From Rehmannia glutinosa (taxonomy: Eukaryota; Streptophyta; Magnoliopsida; Lamiales; Orobanchaceae), in the NCBI GenBank assembly GCA_016081115.2, contig CM071936.1, positions 90,821,943 through 90,885,942 on the forward strand: a stretch of 64,000 nucleotides of DNA, in the 5' to 3' direction. The position numbers were made by a program, and so were the translations under genes. Below the pieces are notes generated by a model. That model saw only the letters and a list, made by a program, of their open reading frames with translations. It was not told the DNA's origin and did no database searches. How positions within the stretch are numbered: position 1 is the first letter of the stretch; the number at the start of each line of letters is the position of its first letter. Below, piece by piece: positions 10,043-20,559 of the stretch.

Positions 10043-12799
10043 CCCCATTTTTTCAGTCTGCCATTGTTGATCTTCTTTTGATGTATAAACATGAAAATAA
10101 TTTTAGGAATTGGGAACAAGGAAGAGCCATACTAGATTTTGAATTGCTGATTTCTACTCCCAAAGATAATGTACATGTTTTGGTAATTGCTAACTATTTG
10201 TATGTTTTCCATGTTTTGGCTATTTTCCTTATTTCTTTGATCAGTAGTTGTTGAGTTATTTATATCATGCTCTAGTATCAAAGAAATTCTGTAACTTATT
10301 GTCGTCTCACTTGTTGCTCACTTGGTGGCATTGGTATTAATATTTGGAGTTACAATTGAATGATGATTTTGGACTCTATAGTTAAGTAATTCACCTCACA
10401 GATATGGAGAGGGCCAAAGAACTTCCTTGCTGACAAGCCATTTCCTATTGAGGCAAAAGGCTGATCTTCAGATGGAAAGTTCTTTTCTGTTTCAACCGAT
10501 AATTATCTGTGGTGTAAGAATAAAGAGATCTTAAATTCTGAAAGTTGCAGATGGCTATTGAAAAAAAAGTTGTACTAAAACTGCATAGAGCATTTGACCC
10601 AACAAGTTAAATATGAATATGGTGGCATTCGTTGTTTTCCCTTTTAATTCATTTTTGTTTCTAAGTTTACCACAGAGTAATGCATGTTCAAGAAGCTGAA
10701 ATTTTACCTACTTCAAAATATGTTGAGAGTACAGCGTTTTGTTTAAAGTCACTTTGTTTTCTTTCTTTCTTTTTTCATTTTTTTCTGGGTATCTGTACAA
10801 TGATTTTTTTGCTTATTATACCCAACTTAATGTTTTGTACTACATAGTTATCATGGTGCCAAAAAAGGCAGATATTTGTCCTTGTTGCTCATAGTTTTGC
10901 AAGTAGTGGAGAAAGAAAAAAAGATGCAGATAATCAGAAGCCAACATAAGGAATTAACATGTTCGCTACAATGAATCAATAACTCTTACTCAATCGATGA
11001 ATTTGAGTATGCAGCCAAACTGATTTGGCTTTTCACTTCATTTTAGATGCTTTGTAAGCTGCGAAAAACATGTATTACTTGTTATATGTCGCTTTTCACT
11101 TCATTTTTAGATGTTTTATAAGCTGTTAATGAAGAATTACATATGCATTGTTATTTGTTAACTATTTATCTTTATTGGTTCCTTCATTTATCACCTATGT
11201 TATGACCATTCTGGAGCTTTCTTTGAAAAGTAATTGATATTTGGGATAATTACAAAACTCCCCCTGAGGTTTTTGCTAGTTGCTGTACATTCTGCTAACA
11301 TAAGTCTGATCTATTGGATGGGAACAAAAATTAGAAAGAGTTTGTTTTAATTATTTTGTAAACTGTGTAGATGTGATTGGAAAGTGTATAATTTTTTATT
11401 ATTGACGTTTCTGGCATCATTGCTAAAAGGGAGTTAGAACCATACAGACTTCTTCAAAAAAAGAACCATACAGATTTATAAGTTACACCAAATCTATCAC
11501 GTCGCTTTGAATAATAATCGAATCGGGCACAAAGTGGGCACAACCATCATCCCATCATTGAAGCCACCTTAACTTGCATTGCATAGGATTGATGCATTTG
11601 TCTTGAATAAAAACGTATACGAAATACGAGAGTCGAACATCGGGGACATGAGTATTTATAGAGAAAAAATAAAATACATATAAAGTCATAGGCACCAACA
11701 TCTCCTCAGACCATCAAATACAATAACATTTCCCAAGAGTATACTGTATACATCAGAAAAAAGCATAGTAGCATGATCAGGTTTTATTGGTTTCATCACA
11801 AGAAAACACAAAAACAAAAAAAATAAAAAATCAAAGTGATGCATATAGCTTGGATACCCATGGAGTATTTTATAATTAGCCCGAACCTCATATTTTTTTT
11901 GTTTTAAACTGATTTGTTTGTTTTTCACAGGAAAGAATATTGGCTCTAAATGCATCTTACTTCTTGAATTCCCGAAAGCTGGTGTCATATCAATCAAGGT
12001 TTGTTCTCTTGATTTTTCACTTAACAAGTAAAATCCTTTAGGTAGTACTCTTGAGTTGAAAATGTTGAATTTATTTCCTGGTTCTTTCCTACCCCCAAAT
12101 TGTCCACATTTGCATCCCCAGGAAAGTCTCGTGTGGGTTTACTCCTCTTCATGGATCAGGTTAGGATGGTGTTTGGTGTCAGATGATTCACTTTTTCTGG
12201 GTTTATTAGAATTCATGTATATTTTTTTGTTATTCATGTCTTTTTAACATCAGATCTCGTTGTTTCTTGGGTTTTGGATCTTTTTTTGTCCAATCTTTTT
12301 ATACATCGTTTATTCATGTGTATGCTCTTTGTCTCAGGTCTTGATGTCATGAGTGTTTGCTCGGAACAAGCTTCATAATGCCGACATTTTGAGGATAGAA
12401 CGATCGACTAGGACCAAGTTGAGATGTAGACTGAATTTTGGTTTTGCTGACATTTGAACTACGATTTGGACTTAAATAAATCCTACCATTTGAACTATTG
12501 GCTCATTGTATTTGTAGGCATCAATTTGAATTACGATAATATGCTTCTTGCCTGCATTTCCACAACTTGTAACATAATATCACTTTTATTTGTGACTGTC
12601 TTGTAATGAGTTGAGGGTCTTGGATTAAATTTTTGGTTTGCATTGTGTTTGGGTGGATCAGTGCAATGATGAAATGTCAGGTTGTTCTTTTGAGTTTTGA
12701 TTTATGGAATTTCAGGTTTTATTTTATTGTATGAAATTGCAGGTCGGGTTTTCGGGTTTCTTTTTCACAAAGCAGGTATTTGAAAAAAAAATTGCAGAT
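10043..12799. other. Unassigned AT-rich interval
   Basis: No convincing coding region, RNA gene or LTR element. It contains a short duplicated block (11028-11125) and many homopolymer runs. It may be old intergenic or intronic host DNA into which copia 1 inserted, since it continues from the other side of that element. The function is unknown. Confidence 0.4.
11028..11125. repeat. Local direct duplication, about 34 bp, period 63
   Basis: GCTTTTCACTTCATTTTAGA plus following bases at 11028-11061 recurs with few changes at 11091-11125. No coding content. Confidence 0.7.
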
Positions 12800-13104
12800 A
12801 TTACATCGGTTTTAGAACAAACCGATGTAAAAAGTGTATTTCTACATCAATTAAAATTTTTTTGTAAGATTTACATCGATTGTTTGTCATAACTGATGTA
12901 AATGATCCATTTTTACATTGCTTATTCCAATAATCGATGTGAATGCTCCATTCTCAACATCGGTTGTGTTTGTAACCGATGTAGAAAAAGTTTTTGACAT
13001 CAGTTTCGTGACCGATGTAAAAAAGGCCCCTATTCTACAATGTTGGATCAACCGATGTAGAATGTACCCCAGAACCGATGTAAAAGGCCTATTTTGTGGT
13101 AGTA
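12800..13104 (-). mobile_element. CACTA (EnSpm)-type transposon end with subterminal hairpin repeats
   Basis: About six imperfect hairpins of the form TTACATCGGTT...AACCGATGTAA lie at roughly 12801-12831, 12870-12901, 12911-12942, 12955-12988, 12999-13023 and 13035-13064, with a last half-unit at 13074-13086. The right edge, read on the minus strand, is TACTACCACAAAATAGGCC, one base from the CACTACCACAAAA expected of a CACTA terminus. Dense inverted subterminal repeats of 10-20 bp are characteristic of these elements, where they bind the transposase. No transposase and no matching left end are visible, so this is a truncated or non-autonomous copy. Confidence 0.7.
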
Positions 13105-13225
13105 AATTATATAAAACTCTTGATAAGGCCATGTTTAGTAAAGTCAAATCTTGCAAAACGACCAAAGAAATTTGGGAAAAACTAACCTTAATTTGTGAAG
13201 GGTCTGATCAAATTAAGGAAAACAA

Positions 13226-13392
13226 ATTGAATGTTCCTGTTTTTTTTTAATAAGTTGGGTGTAGTGGTTGGAGGGGAAGGGATAGATTTCAAAGGAACTG
13301 AAAGATACAAGGTTCGAACCCTGGTCAACACCTTACAATGGGTGAGCGATACCACATGAGCTACAAGATCGTGGTAATTGACTGTTCCTGTT
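13226..13392. repeat. Target-site duplication flanking the SINE
   Basis: The 16-base sequence ATTGAATGTTCCTGTT at 13226-13241 is repeated at 13377-13392 with one mismatch (ATTGACTGTTCCTGTT). This is the length expected of LINE-machinery target-primed insertion. Confidence 0.8.
13242..13376 (-). mobile_element. tRNA-derived SINE
   Basis: About 135 bp, read on the minus strand. An A-box-like TAGCTCATGTGG lies at 13352-13363 and a B-box GGTTCGAACC at 13311-13320, about 31 bases apart as in a Pol III internal promoter. The element ends in a short A tail, seen as the T run at 13240-13248 on the plus strand. A 16-bp target duplication flanks it. It interrupts a Sirevirus gag fragment, so it is younger than that fragment. 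Confidence 0.8.
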
Positions 13393-13567
13393 CAAAAGTT
13401 TGAAAATTTTAAAATGGTTGCAGGTGGGAATCTTGTAAGTCCAAGACAATAATAAAGGTGCGGGAAGTAAACAACACGCGTCGATTTAAAGAGGTTCAAC
13501 CCACCTAGGGCCTAATCCTCTACCACCCCAAAGATATCCGGATGAATTTCAAAAGAAAAAGAATTTT

Positions 13568-13770
13568 ATTAATTACCACAATTAATACAAATTCAACTTA
13601 CAACACCTCAAGAGCACCACACTCTTCTTCAACACCACCTTTGGAGATTACCACAATCTCCCTTTGAAGATTACCACAATCTTCCTTCAACGGCACCTTT
13701 GAAGATCACCACAATCTTCAATCTTGAAGAATACCAAATTCTTCAACACCTCAAGAGCACCACACTCTTG
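13568..13770 (-). repeat. Array of seven covarying hairpins with constant ACCAC loop
   Basis: There are seven 19-base units, each a 7-base arm, a 5-base centre ACCAC (ACCAA once) and a complementary arm. They start at 13568 (ATTAATT arm), 13609 (CAAGAGC), 13643 (GGAGATT), 13666 (GAAGATT), 13701 (GAAGATC), 13726 (GAAGAAT) and 13752 (CAAGAGC). Four have perfect 7-bp arms and three have one or two mismatches. The arm sequence changes from unit to unit while pairing is kept. The array lies about 250-460 bases downstream of the LTR TATA box on the minus strand, so it should be in the RNA leader. Confidence 0.85.
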
Positions 13771-14054
13771 AGACACCTATCACCTAGATCACCCAAGTGT
13801 ATTATTTCCACAAAAATACTCACAAGGATATCTTGTGTTGAATGATGACAAAAATCAAGATTACAACTCAATAATGAATATTACAATTTGAGTGCAAGTG
13901 TAATCAAGAAATAAAGCCTAGACCTCAAGATGTGAAAGTGAAATCCTTAGGCTATAAATACAACAAGAGTGTTGAATATGAAAGCTTGGAAATTTGCAGA
14001 TTTCTTGTTGTGAATTTGCTTGTGTTGTTATATGTTGTGTCTTCAATTCATCCT

Positions 14055-14063
14055 CTATTTATA
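14055..14063 (-). promoter_or_regulatory. TATA box of LTR X
   Basis: TATAAATAG on the minus strand inside the inverted LTR. Transcription would start some 30 bases further left and run through the hairpin array toward 13425. Confidence 0.5.
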
Positions 14064-14448
14064 GGAGAGTCTTCACCAACATAGGCTCCCAACATAGGCT
14101 CCTTCTTGTTTGCTTTTGTCTACAAAAAGAGGATCACAAGATGTAGAAATATTGTACACAATTATAAAGTAAATCTTGCTGATAGAATGTCCAACGGTAC
14201 AAATTTTGTTGTCAAAAGATTACACAGCGCGACCGGTTGCCCTGTATAAGATTTCGAACGTTTTGAAAAAGATAGTGCGATCCAGTGCGGGTCGGGGGTC
14301 GGCCGTCGGCGAGTGCGACCCGCCGCCCCTCCCCGGACCCGTCCCCCTCCTCTTTTTTTTCACAGAATTTGTTTTTTGCTTACTTTTTATTTTATCAACT
14401 CTTGGTCTGGCGATGTATAGATGCGGCGACCGACCTCCAATATTAAAT

Positions 14449-14735
14449 GTTGTCCGATTTTTATCAAAAATAAACTTCACGAAATACTCCAAAAAATTAG
14501 TAAAAACATTTTAAATCACTTGGGAGTATTTTGACAACATTTATAAACATAGTTTTGGTGTAAAAACCAATTTAAACAAAACTATCAAAAGTGTTGTCCA
14601 TTTTTATCAAAAGATAAATACTAAGAAATACTCCAAAAGTTAGCAAAAAAAATTTAAATCATTTAGGAGTATTTGGACAACATTTATTATCATTGTTTTG
14701 GTATAAATACTCATTTAAACATAATCATCAAAATC
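14449..14735 (-). repeat. 144-bp imperfect tandem duplication in U3 of LTR X
   Basis: The block starting GTTGTCC at 14449 is repeated from 14593. Both copies share ATTTTTATCAAAA, GAAATACTCCAAAA, AGGAGTATTT/GGGAGTATTT, GACAACATTTAT and TTTTGGT in the same order. Tandem U3 repeats commonly act as transcriptional enhancers in retroelements; that role is inferred here. Confidence 0.8.
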
Positions 14736-14758
14736 TTGATAAAAACATTTATCTAACA

Positions 14759-15215
14759 AACTCCCCCTTTTTTGATGATTACAAACCAAAACAATTTTAG
14801 GAAGTTGATTTTTAAAACAAAACAAGTTTTCCGGTCTAAAACATCAATCCATTATAAGCAAGATTTATCATAAGTACAAACACACAAGGATAGGAGCAAA
14901 GATTTTTCAAAATCATTTTTGCACAAGCTCCCCCTATCAATATGCATATAAAGAACAAGCATTAAAGCAATCAACTAAAAGCTAAAAGCTTAGCTTTTAT
15001 AACTTAAGCTTGAATTCCATGAGCTTATAAGCTCCCCCTGTCACAAGACATCATTAGTCAAGTATAAAAGTCCATAATACATCACATGGACCAAGTATAA
15101 TCCATAGCTTATGGCTTTTAAGAGCCCTAGCTTATAGCTTTTCTTGCAAGCTTATTTTCACTTCTTTGAGCGTATGAGCATTTTTCCTATTTCTCCCCCT
15201 TTGGAATCATCAAAA
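14759..15215 (-). promoter_or_regulatory. Multiple polypurine tracts of the second Sirevirus
   Basis: On the minus strand the PPT next to the LTR reads AATCATCAAAAAAGGGGGAG (14759-14780). Three further AGGGGGA tracts lie upstream at about 14931, 15031 and 15193, the last again preceded by a CATCAAAAA-like context. Repeated PPTs before the 3' LTR are a known Sirevirus feature. Confidence 0.7.
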
Positions 15216-16335
15216 AGAATGTTAGCACGATAAAAACATCATATATTCATATCAAAGTGCGCAAATTTATCGATTTGTCGAGCTTTTTAGAAAATTGAAG
15301 CTTAAATTCCAAATAAAAGGGAAAGGTTGATCAATTGGCTTGCAAAAGCTCATTTGATTGATAAACATGATCTCTATAAACTTATAAGACTTTTCAAATT
15401 GAGAGAATCATGTAAGTGATGAATTTTTTGTTGAAACATTTCGTCGAACACTTGGCGTGCGTCGAATAAAACTAGAAGAATATAACGCCTTTGCGATTTG
15501 TTTAAGCCAAAAAATTTCATCACCAATTGCAATACAACAATATTCATCTATCAACAATAATCATGCACACCACAATTATACAAGAATTCCATCAAAAAAC
15601 AACACATAAGCATTTTCTCAAGGGTTCAACCCAATTGAGATTAAAGAAGGAATTAAACTTACCAATTAATCGGAGAAGTCGAGTAATACAGATGATATAC
15701 TCGTACTATAAACCCAAAAATATAGAATATACAAGAAATAAATCATTTTGGGTGAATTGTGTGTGAAATTTGCGAAGGGGTTCGATTTTGGAAGAAAATA
15801 ACCAAAATAACGAAATGAAGGACAAAAGCAATTTTATTTTTTAAAAAAATGGTCTGGCGACGGTTGGGGTCATGGGCGATCGCGACATGCGGCATGGCGG
15901 CCGTCGGCCTTGCCAATCGGGCCAGCCATGATTCATCCTGTTTTCCAAAATCCGAAGTTTGAACCAAAAATCCGATTTTTCGCCCCTAAGTTTTAAAAAC
16001 ATGCAAAATGCAAACATAGACATCATTCAATATACATTATGTCATAATCAAGCTCAAAATGAGATAAAAAGACTCGGCGGTAAATGAACAAATGTCCGCG
16101 AGATAACTTTGAGACGGAATTAAACACATCTCAAGTTTTTGTTAAAAAAAATCCCTTAAAAAGATATCAAATCTCAATATGTTTAGTTCGATTATGACGA
16201 ACCATATTTTGAGAAATTGTTAACACCGAACTTGTTATCCCGGAAAAATAAGAATGTTTTACTACTTTGGATACAACAAGTCATAAGAAAAAGTGCCTTT
16301 TAAATATTTGAAAATTTCTTTTAACGACATAGAAT
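15216..16335 (-). other. Non-coding 3' internal part of the second Sirevirus, edge undefined
   Basis: AT-rich DNA between the multiple PPTs and the gag scrap starting near 16336. A short GC-rich block lies at 15850-15930. No coding region is supported. Either the element is truncated here or other old DNA is included; I see no LTR on the right. Confidence 0.4.
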
Positions 16336-18761
16336 ACTTTAAGTCACATAGCTACTGAGAATACAGAGCTGAAGGCTCAGATAGCTAAGATCCAAGCAGA
16401 CTTAGCTGCAACAAAAAAAAGGGAAAATGATCTAAAAAATGTGATTGCATCATTCACTAAGGCATCTAAATAATTGGATGAAATTATAATGATTCAAAAA
16501 GAAAGTGGAAACAAGATATACATTGGATTCAACTTCTTTGTGCATGCCCAAGTCCCAAGAGTGGTATTGGAAAAATGGATCCTCAAGTAATGAGACAGTT
16601 AAAAAATCCAAAGCACCATACAAAGGAAAAGGCAAAAAGTCAGCAGAGTATGCTGAGAGGACAGCTGAAGCAAAATTCAGAAGAGTCCACCAGCAGACTC
16701 CAAATAGGAAATATTCTAGAAAATCCAAACAGAGCTACCAAAAGCCCCAGAGATTTCAGCAAATAAAATCATATGATGAGAATGGTAGAAATTATTCCAG
16801 CCAGGCTGATTGGGACAATCAAACAAGATATCAGCCAAGTACAAAGGGATACAAGCCTAAGTGGCAAAGACCTTAAACTCAAAATAGGTCATTCCCAAAG
16901 AAGCTATAATCAACACACATATGCACCCAAGCACAAAGCCCAATATGTACAAAAGTTTCATTACTATCCCAAGAAAGCAAATGCACAAGCTCACACACAA
17001 ACATGCAGACAAAAGAGACAGTTGTATGAGCCTAAAGCCCCTAAGCAGTTTGCAAATGTTCATTATGATTATGGAACTGATAGGTGGCAAACTTTTAGAG
17101 TCAAACCATTTGGCTATAGGTTTGTTGGATCACCTTATAGTGCTAACCCCTCAGGACCGAGGCAAGTTTGGGTACCTAAAAACTAATTTCCTGGATTGCA
17201 GGTTCAAGGAACAACTGAGTGCCAAGGAACCTAGTACATGGATAATGGTTGTTCCAAATATATGACAGACAACAAGAAGAATTTTTCAAAGTTCAAGGAA
17301 ATAAAAGATGCTAAAGTCATATTTGGAGGAAATGAAGCTCCAGGGGAAATCAAAGGCACAGGAAGAATGGACTAGAGATCACAGATGTAGCATATGTTGA
17401 AGGTATCAACTTCAATCTGCTGAGCATCAGCCAATTCTGTGACGAGGGCTATAATGTAGGATTCGACTTGGGTGTTTGCCAAATTAAGGATGCTGAAACA
17501 AATGAGATTGTGCTACAAGGATCAAGGCAGAAAAACATGTATGTAGTGGATTGGTCAACTACTACACCAAGCACATGTCTGCTAGCAAAGAATACAACCA
17601 AATCAAGTCGGTTGTGGCATAAGAAGCTGAGGTACCTGAATTTCAAGATAATCAACAAGCTTGTAAGGAGTCATCTTGTGGAAGGATGTCTGACTCAGTA
17701 TACAAGAAATAAAGCATTTGTGATGCATGCTGGATGGGAAAGCAAATCAAATCATCCTTCAAGGACAAGCCAAATCCTTCTTCTACCAAGATATTGCACT
17801 TATTGCATATGGATTTATTTGGTCCTGTTGAACCAGCTAGCATTAGTGGGAAGAAATACACCTTAATGGTGGTGATGATTATTCAAGATAAACATGGACA
17901 ATCTTTATGTGTAAAAATAAGGAAACCTTGAAGAAGCTCCCTCAGCTAATGAGTAGAGTTCAAAATAAGAAGAGTCAAACCATTATAAAGATAAGGTCTG
18001 ATTGAGGAACTGAGTTTGACAATGGGATTATAACTCAATATTGCATAGAAAATGGTATTGATCATGAGTTATCAGCTATAAGAACTCCACAGCAGAATGG
18101 AGTAGCTGAAAGAAAGAACAAAACTCTCAAAGAAGCCGCAAGGACCATGTTAGTTGAAGTTGGATTGCCTAAGAGATTTTGGGCTGAAGCCATTAATATT
18201 GCTTGCTACACTCAGAATACGTGTATGATCAACATGCAGCTGTCCAAAACCCTTATGAAATTTGGACAATGAGGAAGGCAAATGTTGGATACTTTCATAT
18301 CTTTGGATGTAAGTGCTTCATTCACAACAATGGCAAGGACAACTTGAAAGCTATTGATGCTAAAGCTGATGAAGGTATCTTTTTGGGATACTCAGCTGAG
18401 AGTAAAGCTTTTAGAGTGCTAAACAAGAGGACTATGGTCACAGAAGAGTCTATCTATATGGTTTTTGATGAACCTAATGTCAATGGAGAAGACATAGATG
18501 AGTTAGCTGACAAGATGAATCAACTAACTATTCAGAAGAGTCCCTATGTTGAGGTATGAGATAGCTGAATCTCGAGAGACAATAGGAAAAGTCTGTAAAT
18601 TTGAATGATGATGAGGAAGTTGTTCAAGACAACTTAGCTGCGAGATGACTGAATCGAGCAGACTTACTCTAATTAGATGTGAGACGACTGAGAGACCATT
18701 CTCCAGAGCTTATCATTGGAGATGTTAGAGAAGGAGTAAGAACCAGATCTAAGACTCAACA
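16336..18761 (+). pseudogene. gag-pol: Sirevirus gag-pol scrap
   Basis: It starts in the coiled-coil part of Gag (Thr-Glu-Asn-Thr-Glu-Leu repeats near 16350) and continues through the basic Tyr/Gln/Lys-rich region, with frame changes near 16770 and 16876. Gag ends at the in-frame TAA at 17184-17186. Pol then begins LQVQGTTECQGT with a TAG, a protease reading MDNGCSKYM (Asn where Ser is expected), a pre-integrase segment LWHKKLRYLNFK, an integrase with LLHMDLFGPVEPASISG and TPQQNGVAERKN, and the C-terminal integrase part to a TGA at 18557-18559. Homology stops near 18761, where gypsy sequence begins. Several stops are TAG or TGA changes relative to the other copies. Confidence 0.82.
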
Positions 18762-19496
18762 TACAACATGTGACTTTGACAGAGATACCAGAGCAAGTTC
18801 TAGAATTCATATCAACATGAGTGACACACTAAATAAACAACAAGTCTGCATATAATGAAAGCAGTAAAGGCTCAAAAAGCTCACAGGCTTGCAATTGTGT
18901 AATTCAAAGCATATCAACCATGATTTCAATATTCACATGCTCCATATCATCTATTCTCAACCCGATCAACTCACGCACAACACCCAATTCCAAACAACAC
19001 AAACTATTCAACGAATGCTCCCAAGATCACAACAAGCACACAATAGCAGTCAACTCACTCCCTAAAAACCTAAGAAAGCAGTAAATGTGCTAAAGCAATA
19101 AACGTGCTAAAATAAAAAACAAGCATCTAATGCAATGCAAACTATATGCTCTGAATGCAACTATATAAAAATAACTACCTCTCCCCCCAAACTTGAATGG
19201 AATTATAGTGCATCGAAGAGAAGATATAATTTCAAAGAAAAGTGTGGAATGGGAATGCATACCTAAATTCGCGACCTAATAATGTTTCAGCGAACTGACG
19301 AACGGTCTGTGCGTGTGCGCACGGGCCGTCCGTGTGTCTCTGCGAAGGTCCTCTTTCCATTTTTTTTAATATAAAAATAAAACAGGGGAATCCTAACTTA
19401 GAAAAGGGAAAAACTAAAATTAATACAACAAACCATTGGGTTGCCTCCCAACAAGCGCTAAATTTAACGTCTATAGCTTGACGCCCGTAAACTCGA
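18762..19496 (-). other. Gypsy copy 1: non-coding region after protease, truncated
   Basis: Non-coding on both strands and closely similar to 38936-39650 in gypsy copy 2. It contains the conserved block GGTTGCCTCCCAACAAGCGC (19439-19458), which is common just downstream of protease in Athila/Tat-type elements, and one GC-rich near-palindrome around 19311-19332. No reverse transcriptase, integrase or RNase H is present. The left edge is the junction with the Sirevirus pol scrap. Confidence 0.7.
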
Positions 19497-20559
19497 TCAC
19501 GGCTCCCGCAAGGTGAGGCGAGTCACATCTTCATGTCTTTCTCCTTGCCATTCCAACTCGCATAAATTCGAGCCTCCTTTGAATGCCTCAAGCGTCGAAG
19601 TCACACGTCGGTCAAATGCCATATTCTTCTCGTTTGCATCGTGCGAACAACAGTACATGCGTGCTTCTGAGTTGTTGTCCCTCTTCGTGTGCTTCACTTT
19701 CTCACATTTCAGTACTTCCTGCACATGATCTAAAGCACACACACAATCACTCATTAAAAGTATTAGCACATGAATCAACGACTGATAATGATTTACAGCT
19801 TTCTATTTTATCATGAGTTTTTCCAGCATTATAGATGGAGAACAACACTTGCTCATCATTAACTCGTAATGTGAGCTCTCCTTTTTGCACATTTATCAAG
19901 GCTCGTGCGGTGGCTAGGAATGGACGCCCAAGTATCAGAGGGACGTCTCGATCTTCCTCCATGTCAAGCACCAAGAAGTCCATGGGGAATATAAATTTGT
20001 CTACCTTCACGAGCACATCCTCCACGATTCCCTTAGGATATGTGAGTGATCTATCCGCAAGTTGTAAGGTGACCATGGACGGCTTCAACTCTCCTAATCC
20101 AAGTTTCCTGAAAATGGACAAGGGCATTAAGTTAATACTTTCTCCTAGATCACAAAGTGCTTTATTCAAGAAAACACCACCAATAGCACAAGGGATAGTG
20201 AAACTCCCCGGATCTTTGAGCTTCTGTGGTAATTTCCTCTGAATGATCGCGCTGCACTCTTCAGTCAAGTTGACGGTCTCGAATTCTGCCAACTTTTTCT
20301 TCTTTGACATCACTTCTTTCAAAAACTTCGCATAATTGGGCATCTGCTCCAATGCGTCTGCAAAAGGTATGTTAATATACAGTTTCTTAAAGATGTCTAA
20401 GAATTTAGCAAATTGGGCGTCTAACTTTTTCTTTTGAAAATGTTTAGGGAAAGGGAGGGGTATCGAAAACTTTGAAAGATTAGAGTTAGAGAAATATTTA
20501 AGCTTCTCAGCCCCTTTTTTGTTCGTTCGTATGTCCCTTTTTTCCATTCTCGACCTCAA
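19497..20559 (-). pseudogene. pro: Gypsy copy 1 aspartic protease region
   Basis: The main open frame is 20559-19747, and homology continues to about 19497. It reads KLPQKLKDPGSFTIPCAIGG, then CDLGESINLMPLSIFRKLGL, then an LGRPFLATARALI motif with Pro-Leu-Ile before it. This is the retroviral-type aspartic protease of the Athila/Tat gypsy group. The active site Asp-Leu-Gly is kept, but the next residue is Glu where copy 2 has Ala, which may impair it. The protease would cleave Gag. In autonomous relatives reverse transcriptase follows; here non-coding DNA follows. Confidence 0.85.

Larger units (their letters stand above)
13105..13424 (+). pseudogene. gag: Sirevirus gag scrap, split by a SINE
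   Basis: The reading LDKAMFSKVKSCKTTKEIW followed by EKLTLICEGS matches the Gag of the Sireviruses at 35830-36024 (minus) and 55440-55560. It begins immediately after the CACTA end. After the SINE at 13242-13376 the same Gag region resumes at 13393-13424, then gives way to an inverted LTR. Neither end of the parent element is present here. Confidence 0.75.
13425..14758 (-). repeat. 3' LTR of a second Sirevirus type (LTR X)
   Basis: About 1334 bp in inverted orientation, from TGGGAATCTTGTAAG at the left to ATCTAACA at the right, followed by the inverted PPT. It does not resemble LTRs A-F. Minus-strand landmarks are a TATA box TATAAATAG at 14055-14063, a 144-bp tandem duplication in U3 (14449-14735), a GC-rich block at about 14280-14350, and a hairpin array in the R/U5 part (13568-13770). 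The left end is inserted in, or joined to, a gag fragment. The 5' partner LTR is missing. Confidence 0.75.

Noticed and set aside
10043..12799. Possible host gene introns or exons
   Set aside because: No run of coding sequence with splice sites or recognisable protein could be supported; left as unassigned.
13352..13363. A tRNA gene
   Set aside because: A and B boxes are present, but no cloverleaf or acceptor stem is formed; the A tail and target duplication identify a SINE.
13601..13770. CRISPR array (short repeats with spacers in 13601-13770)
   Set aside because: Units are self-complementary with changing arms and irregular spacing inside a plant LTR. There are no cas genes and this is nuclear plant DNA.
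14176..14514. ORFs on both strands across the GC-rich block of LTR X
   Set aside because: GC-rich DNA lacks stops by chance. The block is inside an LTR and encodes low-complexity Pro/Arg-rich products.
17184..17206. Complete mini-intron between Gag and Pol
   Set aside because: The acceptor-like sequence is convincing, but the nearest GT donor would give an intron of about 40 bases, below the usual plant minimum. Only the acceptor and the conserved stop are reported.
19835..20242. 135-codon plus-strand ORF
   Set aside because: Antisense shadow of the gypsy protease reading frame.
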